Assembly: GCF_000687455.2 (NCBI RefSeq)
Contig: NZ_JGVW01000084.1
Coordinates: 49,637 to 113,636, forward strand
Direction of reading: 5' to 3'
DNA length: 64,000 nt
Source of the DNA: Burkholderia sp. lig30
Lineage (GTDB): Bacteria; Pseudomonadota; Gammaproteobacteria; Burkholderiales; Burkholderiaceae
In this document: one piece after another, positions 31,655 through 43,912 of the stretch
Numbering within the stretch: the stretch's first letter is position 1
Layout of the letters: every line of letters begins with the position of its first letter
Program-made: the position numbers and the translations under genes
Notes under the pieces: model-generated
Database searches by the model: none
What the model was told of the DNA's origin: nothing
What the model saw: the letters and a program-made list of their open reading frames with translations, nothing else

Positions 31655-32584
31655 ATGTCTTCCCCTCGCCCGTCGCGCCGCCATTTCGTGATTGCCAGTG
31701 CCTGCGCGAGCCTCGCCGCCTGCACGTCGCTCGGCGGCAAGAGCCGCTCCGACACCGCGTCGCCCGCCAATCCCGCGCAGCCGCGCGAAAAACCGGTGCG
31801 CATCGGCATCGCGCTTGGCGGCGGCGCCGCGCGCGGCTTCGCGCACATCGGCGTGCTGAAGGCCCTCGAAGCACGCAGCATCCCGGTCGAGCTGGTCGCG
31901 GGCACGAGCGCGGGCTCGGTCGTCGGCGCGCTTTACGCGTCCGGCATGAATGCGCTGCAGATGAACAAGCTCGCGCTCGAGATGGACCAGGCGGCGATCA
32001 GCGACTGGGCGCTGCCGTTCCGATCGCGCGGCCTGCTGCAGGGCGTCGCGCTGCAGAACTTCCTCAACAAGACGCTCAACAACCGCCCGATCGAGAAGAT
32101 GGCGAAGCCGCTCGGCATCGTCGCGACGGATCTGCAAAGCGGCCAGCCGATCCTGTTCCAGCACGGCAACACGGGCCTCGCGGTACGCGCGTCGTGCAGC
32201 GTGCCGTCGGTGTTCGAGCCGGTGAGGATCGGCAACCGCGAATACGTCGACGGCGGGCTCGTGAGCCCGGTGCCCGCGTCGTACGCGCGCAAGATGGGCG
32301 CGGACTTCGTGATCGCGGTGGACATCTCGTCGCGCCCGGAAGGCGCGCCGACCAGCAACCCGATCGACATGCTGATGCAGACGTTTACGATCATGGGCCA
32401 GACGATCAAGACCTACGAGCTCGACAAGTATGCCGACGTCGTGATCCGCCCGAATCTCGCCGCGATGGGCGGCAGCGACTTCAACCAGCGCAATGCGGCG
32501 ATCCTCGCCGGCGAGGAAGCCGTGGCACGCATCATGCCCGAACTGCAGCGCAAGCTCGCCACCGCCCGCGCGGCCACCGCGTAA
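31655..32584 (+). CDS. Patatin-like phospholipase lipoprotein (RssA-like)
   Basis: A 309-residue patatin-domain hydrolase. A twin-arginine-like start ([17 protein letters not shown]) ends in a lipobox with C23 as the lipidation site, so it should be an envelope lipoprotein. The catalytic dyad is S85 in GTSAG and D199 in DGG; the oxyanion loop is [13 protein letters not shown] ribosome site (GGAGAG) lies 9 bp upstream. Likely acts on phospholipids or lysophospholipids; the substrate is not known. It is divergent from gltX. Confidence 0.9.
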   Translation: MSSPRPSRRHFVIASACASLAACTSLGGKSRSDTASPANPAQPREKPVRIGIALGGGAARGFAHIGVLKALEARSIPVELVAGTSAGSVVGALYASGMNALQMNKLALEMDQAAISDWALPFRSRGLLQGVALQNFLNKTLNNRPIEKMAKPLGIVATDLQSGQPILFQHGNTGLAVRASCSVPSVFEPVRIGNREYVDGGLVSPVPASYARKMGADFVIAVDISSRPEGAPTSNPIDMLMQTFTIMGQTIKTYELDKYADVVIRPNLAAMGGSDFNQRNAAILAGEEAVARIMPELQRKLATARAATA

Positions 32585-32654
32585 GCGGCGGTCCCGGGCA
32601 GCGAGCGGGCGGGCGCGGCTTCGCGAAGCGCGCCTGCCTGCTGCCTGCCAAAAG

Positions 32655-32690
32655 AAAAAACCCTGCAGCCCGAAGGCTGCAGGGTTTTTT
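32655..32690. terminator. Bidirectional terminator between patatin and NlpC/P60 genes
   Basis: A stem of CCCTGCAGCC/GGCTGCAGGG with a CGAA loop, flanked by A-run and T-run on opposite sides, so it serves both convergent genes. Confidence 0.9.
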
Positions 32691-32719
32691 CTTCGGGTTC
32701 AACCGGCGCGGCGTGGCGC

Positions 32720-33403
32720 TCAGTTACCGCCGTTCATCGCGTCGTTGCCGAGCGTCGCGCGCACGCGCTGGCGCAACTCTTCCGGCTTCATCTGGAACTG
32801 CGTCTCGATGCGGCGCGCGCCGTTGAAACGCTGTTCCCAGTAGCCGCTATCGAGATCGTCGACACGCACCGTGCTGCCGGTCGACGGCGAATGCACGAAT
32901 TTGTTGTCGCCGATGTAGATGCCGACGTGCGAGAACGAACGGCGCAGCGTGTTGAAGAACACGAGATCGCCCGGCTTGAGCTCGCTCATGCGCACCTTCT
33001 CGCCGACGCGGCTCATTTCCTCGGCGCGGCGCGGCAGCGACATGCCGAGCGTGTCCTGGAACACGTAGCGGACGAAGCCGCTGCAATCGAGGCCCGAATC
33101 GGGCGTGTTGCCGCCCCAGCGGTAACGCACGCCGATCATGTTCAGCGCGCCGACGACGACGTCGCCCGCCTTCCCCGCCATGCCGGACAGGAACGACTTC
33201 GCACCGCCGCCTTCGGTGGCCGGTTGAACGTTTGCCTGCGCACTCGAAGAGGAATTCGACCCGGATTGAGTCGAAAATGCGGCATTTTGATTAAAGTTGC
33301 TCGCTTCGTCGGCGAACGCGCCGGGAGCTGCAGCGAAAAGAGCGCCGACGAACATCCCGGCGAGGGCCCGCGCGCATACCTGGGTCAGGGATCTGTGCTG
33401 CAT
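32720..33403 (-). CDS. Secreted NlpC/P60 family peptidoglycan hydrolase
   Basis: A 227-residue exported cysteine peptidase. A signal peptide (residues 1-31, ending AFA) and a Ser/Asn/Gln-rich linker precede an NlpC/P60 domain from about residue 76. The catalytic triad is C107 (DCSGF), H159 (SHVGIYIG) and H171 (FVHSP). It is expected to cut gamma-D-glutamyl-diaminopimelate bonds in cell-wall peptides. Confidence 0.93.
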   Translation of the reverse strand: MQHRSLTQVCARALAGMFVGALFAAAPGAFADEASNFNQNAAFSTQSGSNSSSSAQANVQPATEGGGAKSFLSGMAGKAGDVVVGALNMIGVRYRWGGNTPDSGLDCSGFVRYVFQDTLGMSLPRRAEEMSRVGEKVRMSELKPGDLVFFNTLRRSFSHVGIYIGDNKFVHSPSTGSTVRVDDLDSGYWEQRFNGARRIETQFQMKPEELRQRVRATLGNDAMNGGN

Positions 33404-33529
33404 TGGTCGATGGATTGTGCTTAAAAATCAGCTGATTGGCGAAAATTTTGATCGATAGTAGCCAGCGAGTAATCGTTTGTCAAAGTGAATAGGAAAATTC
33501 AATCGGGATACCCGCACCATTGGGGCGAT

Positions 33530-35148
<1,619 letters not shown>

Positions 35149-35152
<4 letters not shown>

Positions 35153-36246
35153 CGTCCGCCTCCGGCCGCGCGCGCGGTGTCGGCGATGCGCGTGTCGAGC
35201 GCGTTGCGCAGCGCGTCGCCCATGAAGGTCAGCAGCAGCAGCGTCGTGACGAGCACGCCGAACGTCGTCAGCGAGATCCACCATGCGTCGAGGTTGCCCT
35301 TGCCCTGCGCGAGCAGCTCGCCGAGGCTCGGCGTCGGCGGCGGCACGCCGAGGCCGAGGAAGTCGAGACTGGTAAGCGCGAGGATCGCGCCGCTCATCCG
35401 GAACGGCAGGAACGTGATCACGGGCGTCAGGCTGTTCGGCAGCACGTGGCGCCAGATGATCTGCCAGCTCGACAGCCCCATCGCGCGCGCCGCGCGCACG
35501 TAGTCCTGCGTGCGGTTGCGCAGGCATTCCGCGCGCACGTAGTCGGACAGCCCGATCCAGCCGAACAGCGACAGCAGCACGATCAGCAGCACGAAGCTCG
35601 GCTCGAAGATCGACGCGAAGATGATCAGCAGGTACAGCTCCGGCAGCGAGCTCCAGATCTCGATCAGCCGCTGGCCGACGATGTCGATGCGCCCGCCGAA
35701 GAAGCCCTGCACCGCGCCCGCCAAGATGCCGAGCACCGTGCCGATCGCGGTCAGGATCAGCCCGAATTCGACCGACACGCGAAATCCGTAGACGAGCCGC
35801 GCGAGCAGGTCGCGCCCCTGCGCGTCGGTGCCGAGCCAGTTCGCGCGCGAAGGCGGCGCGGGGTTCGGCACGTTCGAGAAGTAGTTCAGCGTGTCGTAGT
35901 GGTAGCGGTTCGGCGGATAGACGACGAAGTTGCCGGGCGCCGCGAGGCGCTTCTGGATGTATGGATCGAGGTAGTCGGCGGGCGTCGGGAAGTCGCCGCC
36001 GAAGGCCGTCTCCGGGTACGCATGGAACATCGGGAAATAGTAGTGGCCGTCATAGCGGACGACGAGCGGCTTGTCGTTCGACCACAGCGGCGCCGCGAGG
36101 CTGGCGGCGAACGCGGCGACGAAGATCATGAAGCTCCAGTAGCCGAGGCGCTGCTGCGTGAAACGCCGCCAGACCCGGCGCGCGGGCGACGGCGACACGC
36201 GCGCACGCGCGGCGTCGAGGCGGGAAGGCACGGCGGCTTGGTTCAA
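35149..36246 (-). CDS. yejE: Peptide ABC transporter permease YejE
   Basis: A 365-residue inner-membrane permease with six expected helices. An extended periplasmic loop follows the first helix, and the EAA loop reads RAARAMGLSSWQIIWRHVLPNS. It pairs with YejB to form the channel. It starts 1 bp before the yejB stop region. Confidence 0.93.
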
Positions 36247-36247
36247 G

Positions 36248-37288
36248 TCAGCGCTCCAGTTGTTCGAATTGAATGCGCGGGTCGACCCACACGTAGCACA
36301 GATCGGAGACCAGCTTGGTCGCGAGCCCGATCAGCGTAAACAGGTACAGCGTGCCGAGCACGACCGGATAATCGCGCCGCACGACCGACTCGTAGGACAA
36401 CAGCCCGAGCCCGTCGAGCGAGAACAGCGTCTCGATCAGCAGGCTGCCGGTGAAGAACGCGCCGATGAACGCGGCCGGAAAGCCGACGACGAGCGGCAGC
36501 ATCGCGTTGCGGAACACGTGCTTCCACAGCACGCTGCGCTCGGACAGCCCTTTCGCGCGCGCGGTCAGTACGTATTGCCGGCGGATCTCGTCGAGGAACG
36601 CGTTCTTGGTCAGCATCGTCACGACCGCGAAGCTGCCGACGACCGACGCGGTGATCGGCAGCGCGATGTGCCACAGATAGTCGAGGATCTTGCCCATCGT
36701 CGACAGCTCGGCGAAGTTGTCCGACGTGAGGCCGCGCAGCGGGAAGATTTGCCAGAACGACCCGCCGCCGAACAGCACCAGCAGCAGCACGCCGAGCACG
36801 AAGCCGGGGATCGCGTAGCCGACCAGCACGACGAGGCTCGTCGCGAGGTCGAACGGCGAGCCGTTGCGCACCGCCTTCGCGATGCCGAGCGGCACCGAGA
36901 TCAGGTAGGTGAGGAAGAACGTCCAGAGCCCGATGCTGATCGATACCGGCAGCTTCGACACGATCAGCGACCAGACGCTCTGGTGACGGAAATAACTGTC
37001 GCCGAGATCGAAGCGCGCGAAGCGCTCGAGCATCAGCACGTAGCGCTCGAGCGGCGGCTTGTCGAAGCCGTAGAGCGCCTTGAGCTGCGCGAGCTGCTGC
37101 GGATCGACGCCCGTATGCGCGCGCATCCCGAACGGCACCGCGCCCTGCTCGGCGCCCTTTCGCAGCTCCTGCACGGCCTGCTCGACCGGGCCGCCCGGCA
37201 CGAACTGGATCACGGCGAACGTGATCGTCAGCACGCCGACGAGTGTCGGGATCATCAGCAACAGGCGTTTGAGGATGTAACTCCACAT
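36248..37288 (-). CDS. yejB: Peptide ABC transporter permease YejB
   Basis: A 346-residue permease starting MWSYILKRLLLMIPTLVGV, the DppB-type N-terminus, with an EAA loop TARAKGLSERSVLWKHVFRNA. The ATG at 37288 is preferred to the far upstream frame opening, which adds an Arg-rich non-homologous leader. It starts 55 bp after yejA. Confidence 0.93.
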   Translation of the reverse strand: MWSYILKRLLLMIPTLVGVLTITFAVIQFVPGGPVEQAVQELRKGAEQGAVPFGMRAHTGVDPQQLAQLKALYGFDKPPLERYVLMLERFARFDLGDSYFRHQSVWSLIVSKLPVSISIGLWTFFLTYLISVPLGIAKAVRNGSPFDLATSLVVLVGYAIPGFVLGVLLLVLFGGGSFWQIFPLRGLTSDNFAELSTMGKILDYLWHIALPITASVVGSFAVVTMLTKNAFLDEIRRQYVLTARAKGLSERSVLWKHVFRNAMLPLVVGFPAAFIGAFFTGSLLIETLFSLDGLGLLSYESVVRRDYPVVLGTLYLFTLIGLATKLVSDLCYVWVDPRIQFEQLER

Positions 37289-37343
37289 GGGCGGCAACTC
37301 GCGGTGATTGGCAATGAAGGGACGGCGGCGCGCACGGCAGGCG

Positions 37344-39239
37344 TCAGCCGCCCGGCTTGATCCACCAGGTCGACACGACCCAGCCCTCCGCCGAATAGTA
37401 CAGCGGCAGCGCCGTCGGATAGGCAAGCGTGCGCTTGTACGCGATCCGGTGCGTCGTGCTGTACCACTGCGGGATCGCGTAACGGCCGTGCATCAGCACG
37501 CGATCGAGCGCGTGGGTCGCGTCGAGCATCTGCTCGCGCGTCTGCGCGGCGCCGAGCGTCTGCAGCAGCGCGTCGACGGCCGGCGACTTGAGCCCGATCA
37601 CGTTGTCCGAGCCCTGCACGTCGGCGAACTTGCTGCCGAAGCGCGCGAACTGCTCGGCGCCCGGCACCTGCACGCCCGGATAGCGGATCGTCGTCATGTC
37701 GTAGTCGAACGCGTCGAGCCGCTTTTGCAGCAGCGCGTAGTCGGCGGTGCGGAACGTCGCGTCGATGCCGAGCTTCGCCAGGTTGCGCTGGTACGCGGTG
37801 ACGATCGGCTCCATCGCCGAGCCGGAATCGTCGAGGATCTCGAACGTGAACGGCTCGCCCTGCGCGTTGCGCAGTGCGCCGTCGCGGTATGTCCAGCCGG
37901 CCTCGGCGAGGAGTGCGCGCGCCTCGAGCAGGTTCGCGCGCAGCGAGCCGGGCCGGTTCGTGTCGGGCTGCGTGACCATCGGCCCGAACACCGCCGGGTC
38001 GAGCTGCGCGCGCAACGGCTCGAGCAGCGCCAGCTCGCCCGCGCCCGGCATGCCCGTCGCCTGCAGGCTGGTATCCGCGAAATAGCTGTCAAGACGCGTG
38101 TAGCCGCCGTAGAAGAGCTGCCGGTTCAGCCATTCGAAGTCGAACGCGAGGTCGAGCGCGCGCCGCACCCGCACGTCGCGAAACTGCGGCCGGCGCAGGT
38201 TCATCATGAAACCCTGCATCCCGGCGCCGTTGTGCTGGCGGAATTCCCGCTTGATCAGCTCTCCGCTGTCGAAGCGCTTGCCGACGTCGCGCCGCACCCA
38301 GTTGCGCGCGATGTATTCGACGAGCACGTCGTATTCGCCGGCCTTGAACGCCTCGAGACGCGCGACGCCGTCCCCGTACAGCTTGTAGACGATCCGCTCG
38401 AAGTTGTAGGTGCCGACCCGCACCGGCAGGCCGGCGCCCCAGTACGCGGGGTTGCGCCGGTACGTGATCGTGCGCCCGCTGTCGTAGCGCTCGATCAGGT
38501 ACGGCCCGCTGCCGATCGGCTCCTGGAATGCGAGCTGGTCGAACGGCACGCGCGTGCCGTCCGGCCGCAGCCCCCACTTGCGCGAGAACACCGGCACGCC
38601 GCCCGCGATCAGCGGCAGCTCGCGATTGCGCCGGCGGAACTCGAAGCGCACGGTGGCCGGATCGACGATCACCGCACGCGAAATGTCCGCGAAGTACGCG
38701 CCGAACTGCGGCGCGGCCAGGCGGCTCTTCAGCGTGTCGAACGAATACTTGACGTCTTCCGCCGTCACCGGATCGCCGTTCGAGAAGCGCGCGCGCGGAT
38801 TCAGGTGGAACGTGACCGACAGGCCGTCCGGCGCGACCGCGATGTCGTCCGCGAGCAGGCCGTACGCGGACGCAGGCTCGTCCGAGCTGCCCGTCGTCAG
38901 GCTCTCGAACAGCAGGTCGATGCCGGGCGCGGGATTGCCGCGCATCGTGTACGGGTTGAACTTGTCGAACGACGTCAGGCGGCTCGGGTTCGCCAGCACC
39001 AGCGTGCCGCCCTTCGGCGCATCCGGATTCACGTAGTCGAAATGCTTGAAGCCCGGCGGATATTTCGGCGCGCCGTACTGCGCGATCGCATATGCCGCAT
39101 GCGCGGCGGACGCCGCGAAAAGCGCCTGCGCCAGCAGGCAGGCGGCCGCGCGGCAGGCGGCCCGCATCGTGCCGGCCGCGCGCGCCGCCGCGCCGGATCG
39201 GGCGCGCGCGGCGGCGGCCCGGGGCGAACCCGTCGTCAT
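37344..39239 (-). CDS. yejA: Peptide ABC transporter substrate-binding protein YejA
   Basis: A 631-residue periplasmic SBP of the peptide-binding family (SBP_bac_5), with FKHFDYVNPDAPKGGTL at the start of the mature protein, typical of YejA. From the ATG at 39239 the Ala/Arg-rich leader is unusually long before the hydrophobic core; an in-frame ATG at about 39167 (MRAACRAAACLLA) would give a normal signal peptide ending AHA. It is the first gene of yejABEF and is divergent from fabI. Confidence 0.92.
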   Translation of the reverse strand: MTTGSPRAAAARARSGAAARAAGTMRAACRAAACLLAQALFAASAAHAAYAIAQYGAPKYPPGFKHFDYVNPDAPKGGTLVLANPSRLTSFDKFNPYTMRGNPAPGIDLLFESLTTGSSDEPASAYGLLADDIAVAPDGLSVTFHLNPRARFSNGDPVTAEDVKYSFDTLKSRLAAPQFGAYFADISRAVIVDPATVRFEFRRRNRELPLIAGGVPVFSRKWGLRPDGTRVPFDQLAFQEPIGSGPYLIERYDSGRTITYRRNPAYWGAGLPVRVGTYNFERIVYKLYGDGVARLEAFKAGEYDVLVEYIARNWVRRDVGKRFDSGELIKREFRQHNGAGMQGFMMNLRRPQFRDVRVRRALDLAFDFEWLNRQLFYGGYTRLDSYFADTSLQATGMPGAGELALLEPLRAQLDPAVFGPMVTQPDTNRPGSLRANLLEARALLAEAGWTYRDGALRNAQGEPFTFEILDDSGSAMEPIVTAYQRNLAKLGIDATFRTADYALLQKRLDAFDYDMTTIRYPGVQVPGAEQFARFGSKFADVQGSDNVIGLKSPAVDALLQTLGAAQTREQMLDATHALDRVLMHGRYAIPQWYSTTHRIAYKRTLAYPTALPLYYSAEGWVVSTWWIKPGG

Positions 39240-39358
39240 AAAGGCCCTGTCAGTCGATTGAAGGTGGCAATGTGAGAGAATTCTACCCACTCGAAACCGA
39301 TTACAGTCATCCGCCGCCCGTCGCCGCACGGGTGCGCGTGCATCAAATAGGAGAATTC

Positions 39359-40150
39359 ATGGGCTTTCTCGCTGGTAAACGTATTCTGCTGACGGGCCTT
39401 CTGTCGAACCGCTCGATCGCCTACGGCATCGCGCAGGCCTGCAAGCGCGAAGGCGCCGAACTGGCGTTCACGTATGTCGGCGACCGCTTCAAGGACCGCA
39501 TCACCGAGTTCGCGGCCGAATTCGACAGCAAGCTGGTGTTCCCGTGCGACGTGGCCGACGACGCGCAGATCGACGCGCTGTTCGCATCGCTGAAGCAGCA
39601 CTGGGACACGCTCGACGGCGTCGTCCACTCGATCGGCTTCGCGCCGCGCGAAGCGATCGCGGGCGACTTCCTCGACGGCATGACGCGCGAGAACTTCCGC
39701 ATCGCGCATGACATCTCCGCATACAGCTTCCCCGCGCTCGCGAAGGCCGCGCTGCCGATGCTGTCGGACAACGCGGCACTGCTGACGCTGTCGTATCTCG
39801 GCGCGGAACGGGCCATCCCGAACTACAACACGATGGGCCTCGCGAAGGCGTCGCTCGAAGCGAGCGTGCGCTATCTCGCGGTGTCGCTCGGCGCGAAGGG
39901 CGTTCGCGTCAACGGCATCTCGGCCGGCCCGATCAAGACGCTCGCGGCAAGCGGCATCAAGAGCTTCGGCAAGATCCTCGACTTCGTCGAGCACAACGCG
40001 CCGCTCAAGCGCAACGTAACGATCGAGCAGGTCGGCAACGCGGGCGCATTCCTGCTGTCCGATCTCGCCAGCGGCGTGACGGCCGAGATCATGCACGTCG
40101 ACAGCGGCTTTTCCGCGGTGGTCGGCGGCATGGCCGGGCTCGACGAATAA
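39359..40150 (+). CDS. fabI: Enoyl-ACP reductase FabI (NADH)
   Basis: A 263-residue short-chain dehydrogenase-type enzyme that does the last reduction in fatty-acid elongation. Its nucleotide site is [16 protein letters not shown], and the active site is Y146-x9-Y156-x6-K163 as in triclosan-sensitive FabI. An AGGAGA ribosome site precedes the ATG at 39359; an upstream in-frame ATG would add a 29-residue non-homologous leader. Confidence 0.96.
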   Translation: MGFLAGKRILLTGLLSNRSIAYGIAQACKREGAELAFTYVGDRFKDRITEFAAEFDSKLVFPCDVADDAQIDALFASLKQHWDTLDGVVHSIGFAPREAIAGDFLDGMTRENFRIAHDISAYSFPALAKAALPMLSDNAALLTLSYLGAERAIPNYNTMGLAKASLEASVRYLAVSLGAKGVRVNGISAGPIKTLAASGIKSFGKILDFVEHNAPLKRNVTIEQVGNAGAFLLSDLASGVTAEIMHVDSGFSAVVGGMAGLDE

Positions 40151-40190
40151 GCCGCGCGGGCGCCTCGCCCGCCGCTGCGCCCAGCCAAAG

Positions 40191-40217
40191 AAAAACCGCC
40201 CCGAGGGGCGGTTTTTT
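40191..40217. terminator. Bidirectional terminator after fabI
   Basis: AAAACCGCCC/GGGCGGTTTT stem with CGAG loop and A/T-runs on either side, between convergent fabI and the small secreted-protein gene. Confidence 0.9.
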
Positions 40218-40259
40218 CATGGCCTGCGGGGCCGTGCCGCATCGCGCGCGGGCCGCGCG

Positions 40260-40637
40260 TCAACGCCAGCCTTCATGGCGGCCGCGGTCATGGTCCCAAT
40301 GGTCGCCGCGGCCGTGATCCCCACGGTCGCCGCGGTCGTGATCCCAGTGGTCGCGGCCGTGGTGGCGATACCAGTCGTCGCGATCCCAGTAGCGGCGGCC
40401 ATCCCAGTAACGGTCGCCGTGCCAGCCCATCACGATCGCCGGCGCGGGCGCGACGTACACGGGCGCCGGCTGGTACACGACGGGCGGCGGCGGCGGCGCG
40501 TACACCGGCGCGGGCTCGACGTAGACCGGCGCCGGCACGCCGACGTTGATCCCGACACTGACACCCGCCATTGCTACGCCCGACACGAGCAAGGCTGTAA
40601 GACCGGTCATGAGCGAGGCAATACGCAAGGTCTTCAT
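40260..40637 (-). CDS. Small secreted His/Asp/Arg-rich protein of unknown function
   Basis: A 125-residue protein with a signal peptide (MKTLRIASLMTGLTALLVSGVAMA), then a Pro/Val/Tyr-rich segment (repeats of PAPVY), then a tail of DRG/DHWDH/RGDHG repeats with many His and Asp. The tail is encoded by short direct repeats around 40290-40375. Similar small exported proteins are frequent in Burkholderia, without a known role. Metal binding by the His/Asp tail is possible but speculative. Confidence 0.8.
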   Translation of the reverse strand: MKTLRIASLMTGLTALLVSGVAMAGVSVGINVGVPAPVYVEPAPVYAPPPPPVVYQPAPVYVAPAPAIVMGWHGDRYWDGRRYWDRDDWYRHHGRDHWDHDRGDRGDHGRGDHWDHDRGRHEGWR

Positions 40638-40973
40638 GGACTCCCCTTCTGGTTCAATCGTTGGTGACTCGACTATAGCGGCATCGGCCGCGCACGCATA
40701 TTTCCACTTTGTAAGAACTGATGCGCGGGATCGCATCCCGGTCGAGCCGCTTACATCCTGTAACATCCGCGCCCGTCGCGTCGGCCCGGGCGCGCCGCCG
40801 CGGATGATACGGCATCTGCGCGGCACGCATCGGCCGGGCCGCGACCGCCCCGCCATCCGCAGGCACACGCCGCCGTGCGCAAAAGAAAACGGCACGCATT
40901 GCGTGCCGTCTGTCGCCGCCGGCCGCGCCGGCGACGGAACGTCGGCGAGGCGGAGGCCCCTCGCCGCGTCGCG
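40638..40973. other. Intergenic region between the secreted-protein gene and cyoD
   Basis: 336 bp with no convincing gene. It holds the promoter side of the secreted-protein gene and, at its right end, the cyo operon terminator (40881-40909). Confidence 0.6.
40881..40909 (-). terminator. Terminator of the cyoABCD operon
   Basis: On the minus strand ACGGCACGC/GCGTGCCGT forms a 9-bp stem with a 3-nt loop, followed by TTTCTTTT. It is 65 bp after the cyoD stop. Confidence 0.85.
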
Positions 40974-41306
40974 CTATCGGGACATCATGTTCATGCTGAC
41001 GTTGTGCATCACCCACAGCGTCCCGACGATCACGATCGCGCCGGTCAGCACCGTGTAGCTGAACGCCATCACGTTCCAGCGCTGGCTGGACGAACCGTTC
41101 ATGTGCAGGAAGTACACCAGATGCACGACGATCTGCACGAACGCGAGCGCGGCGATCGCGATCAGCGACGCATGCGGCGACAGCACGCCGCCCATCACGA
41201 GGCCGAACGACGCGGCCGTCAGCACGACCGACAGGATGAAGCCGGCGACATAGCTGCCGATGCTGCCGTGCCCTTCTTCGAGGTGAGACGAATGCGATTG
41301 GGCCAT
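40974..41306 (-). CDS. cyoD: Cytochrome o ubiquinol oxidase subunit IV CyoD
   Basis: A 110-residue protein with three transmembrane helices (about residues 20-42, 47-67 and 80-102), matching CyoD, which helps assemble the CuB centre of the bo3 oxidase. It directly abuts cyoC. Confidence 0.94.
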   Translation of the reverse strand: MAQSHSSHLEEGHGSIGSYVAGFILSVVLTAASFGLVMGGVLSPHASLIAIAALAFVQIVVHLVYFLHMNGSSSQRWNVMAFSYTVLTGAIVIVGTLWVMHNVSMNMMSR

Positions 41307-41903
41307 TTAGATCACGCTCGCGAGATAGACAAAGGAAAACACGCAGATCCACACGATGTCGAGGAAGTGCCAGAACAGGCTCAGGCACGTCAGGCGGCGG
41401 ATGTCGCGCTCGGACAGCTCGGCGCGGCCGGCGATCTGCAGGACCAGCACGACCATCCACACGAGGCCGACGGTCACGTGCAGGCCGTGCGTGCCGACCA
41501 GCGTGAAGAACGCCGACAGGAACGCGCTGCGTCCCGGCCCCGCGCCTTCGGCGATCAGGTGCGAGAACTCGCGCAGTTCCATCGACAGGAACGCGGCGCC
41601 GAGCAGGAACGTGACGGCGAGCCAGCCGATCGTCGCGCCGCGCTTGTGCTGGTGCGCGCCGAGCATCGCGAAACCGTAGGTGATGCTGGAGAGCAGCAGC
41701 GCCGCGGTCTCGACCGCCACGCCCGGAATGTCGAACAGATCCTTCGCGGTCGGCCCGCCCGCATGCTGCGGGCCGAGCACCGCGTACACAGCGAACAGCG
41801 CCGCGAAGATCACGCAGTCGGTCATCAGGTACAGCCAGAAGCCGAACACCGAGTGCGACGGCGGATGATCGTGCAGATTGACGCTCAAGGTTTTCTGCAG
41901 CAT
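41307..41903 (-). CDS. cyoC: Cytochrome o ubiquinol oxidase subunit III CyoC
   Basis: A 198-residue subunit with five predicted helices, typical of quinol-oxidase subunit III (cytochrome c oxidases usually have seven). The conserved segments ELREFSHLI and GTHGLHVTVGLVW are present. The start shares one base with the cyoB stop. Confidence 0.95.
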   Translation of the reverse strand: MLQKTLSVNLHDHPPSHSVFGFWLYLMTDCVIFAALFAVYAVLGPQHAGGPTAKDLFDIPGVAVETAALLLSSITYGFAMLGAHQHKRGATIGWLAVTFLLGAAFLSMELREFSHLIAEGAGPGRSAFLSAFFTLVGTHGLHVTVGLVWMVVLVLQIAGRAELSERDIRRLTCLSLFWHFLDIVWICVFSFVYLASVI

Positions 41904-43909
41904 CAGTTGGCCTCCAGTTCTACGTCGTCGACGCGCGTCGCCACACGCGTGCGGTGATGCTTCTCTTCGATCGCGCGGACCGTCGATGCGGGAATGTAGT
42001 AGCCGTCGTTGTCACGCGAGCTGTAGATCACGAGCGTCGCGACGATGCCGACCAGCCCGGCGATCGCGAGCCACCAGATGTGCCATACGCCTGCGAAGCC
42101 GAGCACGAGGCTGAAGATCCCGATGAACAGGCCCGCGCTGGTATTCGACGGCATGTGGATGTCCTGGTACGACGCCTGCTTGCCGAGGCCGTGCCCGCGC
42201 GCCTTCATGTCGGCCAGCGCGTCGAGTTCGCGCACTTCGGGGATCACCGCGAAGTTGTACGCGGGCGCCGGCGAGGCCATCGCCCACTCGAGCGTGCGGC
42301 CGCCCCACGGATCGCCGGTCGTGTCGCGGTAGGCCGGCAGGTTGCGGTTGCGGATACTGACGACGAGCTGCAGCAACTGGCATCCGATGCCGATCGCGAT
42401 CAGCACGGCGCCGAACGCGGCGACCAGCAGCCACGGATGCCATGCCGGGTTGTCGTAATGGTTGATGCGGCGCGTCATGCCCATGAAGCCGAGCACGTAG
42501 AGCGGCACGAACGCGACGTAGAAGCCGACCTGCCAGAACCAGAACGCGGCCTTGCCGAGCTTCTCGTTCAGCTTGAAGCCGAACGCCTTCGGGAACCAGT
42601 AGTTGAAGCCCGCGAGATAGCCGAACAGCACGCCGCCGATGATCACGTTGTGGAAGTGCGCGATCAGGAACAGGCTGTTGTGCAGCACGAAGTCGGCACC
42701 GGGGATCGCCATCATCACGCCGGTCATGCCGCCGAGCGTGAACGTGACCATGAAGCCGATCGTCCACAGCACCGGCGTCGAGAACTCGAGCCGGCCGCGA
42801 TAGATCGTGAACAGCCAGTTGAACACCTTCACGCCGGTCGGGATCGCGATGATCATCGTCATGATCCCGAAGAACGCATTGACGTTCGCGCCCGAGCCCA
42901 TCGTGAAGAAGTGATGCAGCCAGACGAGGAACGACAGCACCATGATCGCGCAGCTCGCGTACACCATCGTCTTGTAGCCGAACAGCGGCTTCTTCGCGTA
43001 GGTCGCGACGACTTCCGAGAAAATCCCGAATGCCGGCAGGACCAGGATGTACACCTCCGGATGCCCCCACGCCCAGATCAGGTTCAGGTACAGCATCGCG
43101 TTGCCGCCGGCTTCGTTCGTGAAGAAGTGCATGCCGAGGTAGCGGTCGAGGCCGAGCAGCGCGAGCGTCGCGGTCAGGACCGGGAACGACGCCATGATCA
43201 GCACGTTCGTGCACAGCGCGGTCCACGTAAACACCGGCATCTTCATCAGCGTCATGCCCGGCGCGCGCATCTTGATGATCGTCACGAAGAAGTTGATGCC
43301 GGTCAGCAGCGTGCCGACGCCCGAGATCTGCAGCGCCCACAGGTAGTAGTCGACGCCCACGCCCGGACTGAACTGCAGCTCCGACAGCGGCGGATACGCA
43401 AGCCAGCCGGTCTGCGCGAATTCGCCGATCACGAGCGAGATGTTGATCAGGATCGCGCTGACCGCCGTCATCCAGAAGGAGAGCGAGTTGATGAACGGGT
43501 AGGCGACGTCGCGCGCGCCGATCTGCAGCGGCACGATCAGGTTCATCAGGCCGACCATGAACACCATCGCCATGAAGAAGATCATGATGACGCCGTGCGC
43601 GGTGAACACCTGGTCATAGTGATGCGGTGGCAGGTAGCCGGGGCCGTTGTACGAGAGCGCGAGCTGCAGGCGCATCATGATCGCGTCGGCGAAGCCGCGC
43701 AGCAGCATGATGAACGCGACGATGATGTACATCACGCCCAGCCGCTTGTGGTCGACCGTGGTGAGCCATTCGGTCCACAGCCATTTCCATTTGCCGGTGA
43801 GCGTCAGAGCGGCGAGGATGCCCAGCACGGCCAGCCCCATGAGGGCGCCCGCCCCCATGATGATGGGCTGATCGAACGGGATCGCCGAGAGTGTCAGTTT
43901 GCCGAACAT
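41903..43909 (-). CDS. cyoB: Cytochrome o ubiquinol oxidase subunit I CyoB
   Basis: A 668-residue heme-copper oxidase core. Ligands are visible: H105 and H420 for low-spin heme, H418 for heme o3, H283-x3-Y287 and H332-H333 for CuB, with E285 and K361 for the proton channels. R71, D75 and H97 match the quinol-site residues of E. coli CyoB, which argues for quinol rather than cytochrome c as donor. It reduces O2 in the inner membrane and pumps protons. Confidence 0.97.
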   Translation of the reverse strand: MFGKLTLSAIPFDQPIIMGAGALMGLAVLGILAALTLTGKWKWLWTEWLTTVDHKRLGVMYIIVAFIMLLRGFADAIMMRLQLALSYNGPGYLPPHHYDQVFTAHGVIMIFFMAMVFMVGLMNLIVPLQIGARDVAYPFINSLSFWMTAVSAILINISLVIGEFAQTGWLAYPPLSELQFSPGVGVDYYLWALQISGVGTLLTGINFFVTIIKMRAPGMTLMKMPVFTWTALCTNVLIMASFPVLTATLALLGLDRYLGMHFFTNEAGGNAMLYLNLIWAWGHPEVYILVLPAFGIFSEVVATYAKKPLFGYKTMVYASCAIMVLSFLVWLHHFFTMGSGANVNAFFGIMTMIIAIPTGVKVFNWLFTIYRGRLEFSTPVLWTIGFMVTFTLGGMTGVMMAIPGADFVLHNSLFLIAHFHNVIIGGVLFGYLAGFNYWFPKAFGFKLNEKLGKAAFWFWQVGFYVAFVPLYVLGFMGMTRRINHYDNPAWHPWLLVAAFGAVLIAIGIGCQLLQLVVSIRNRNLPAYRDTTGDPWGGRTLEWAMASPAPAYNFAVIPEVRELDALADMKARGHGLGKQASYQDIHMPSNTSAGLFIGIFSLVLGFAGVWHIWWLAIAGLVGIVATLVIYSSRDNDGYYIPASTVRAIEEKHHRTRVATRVDDVELEAN

Positions 43910-43912
43910 GCG

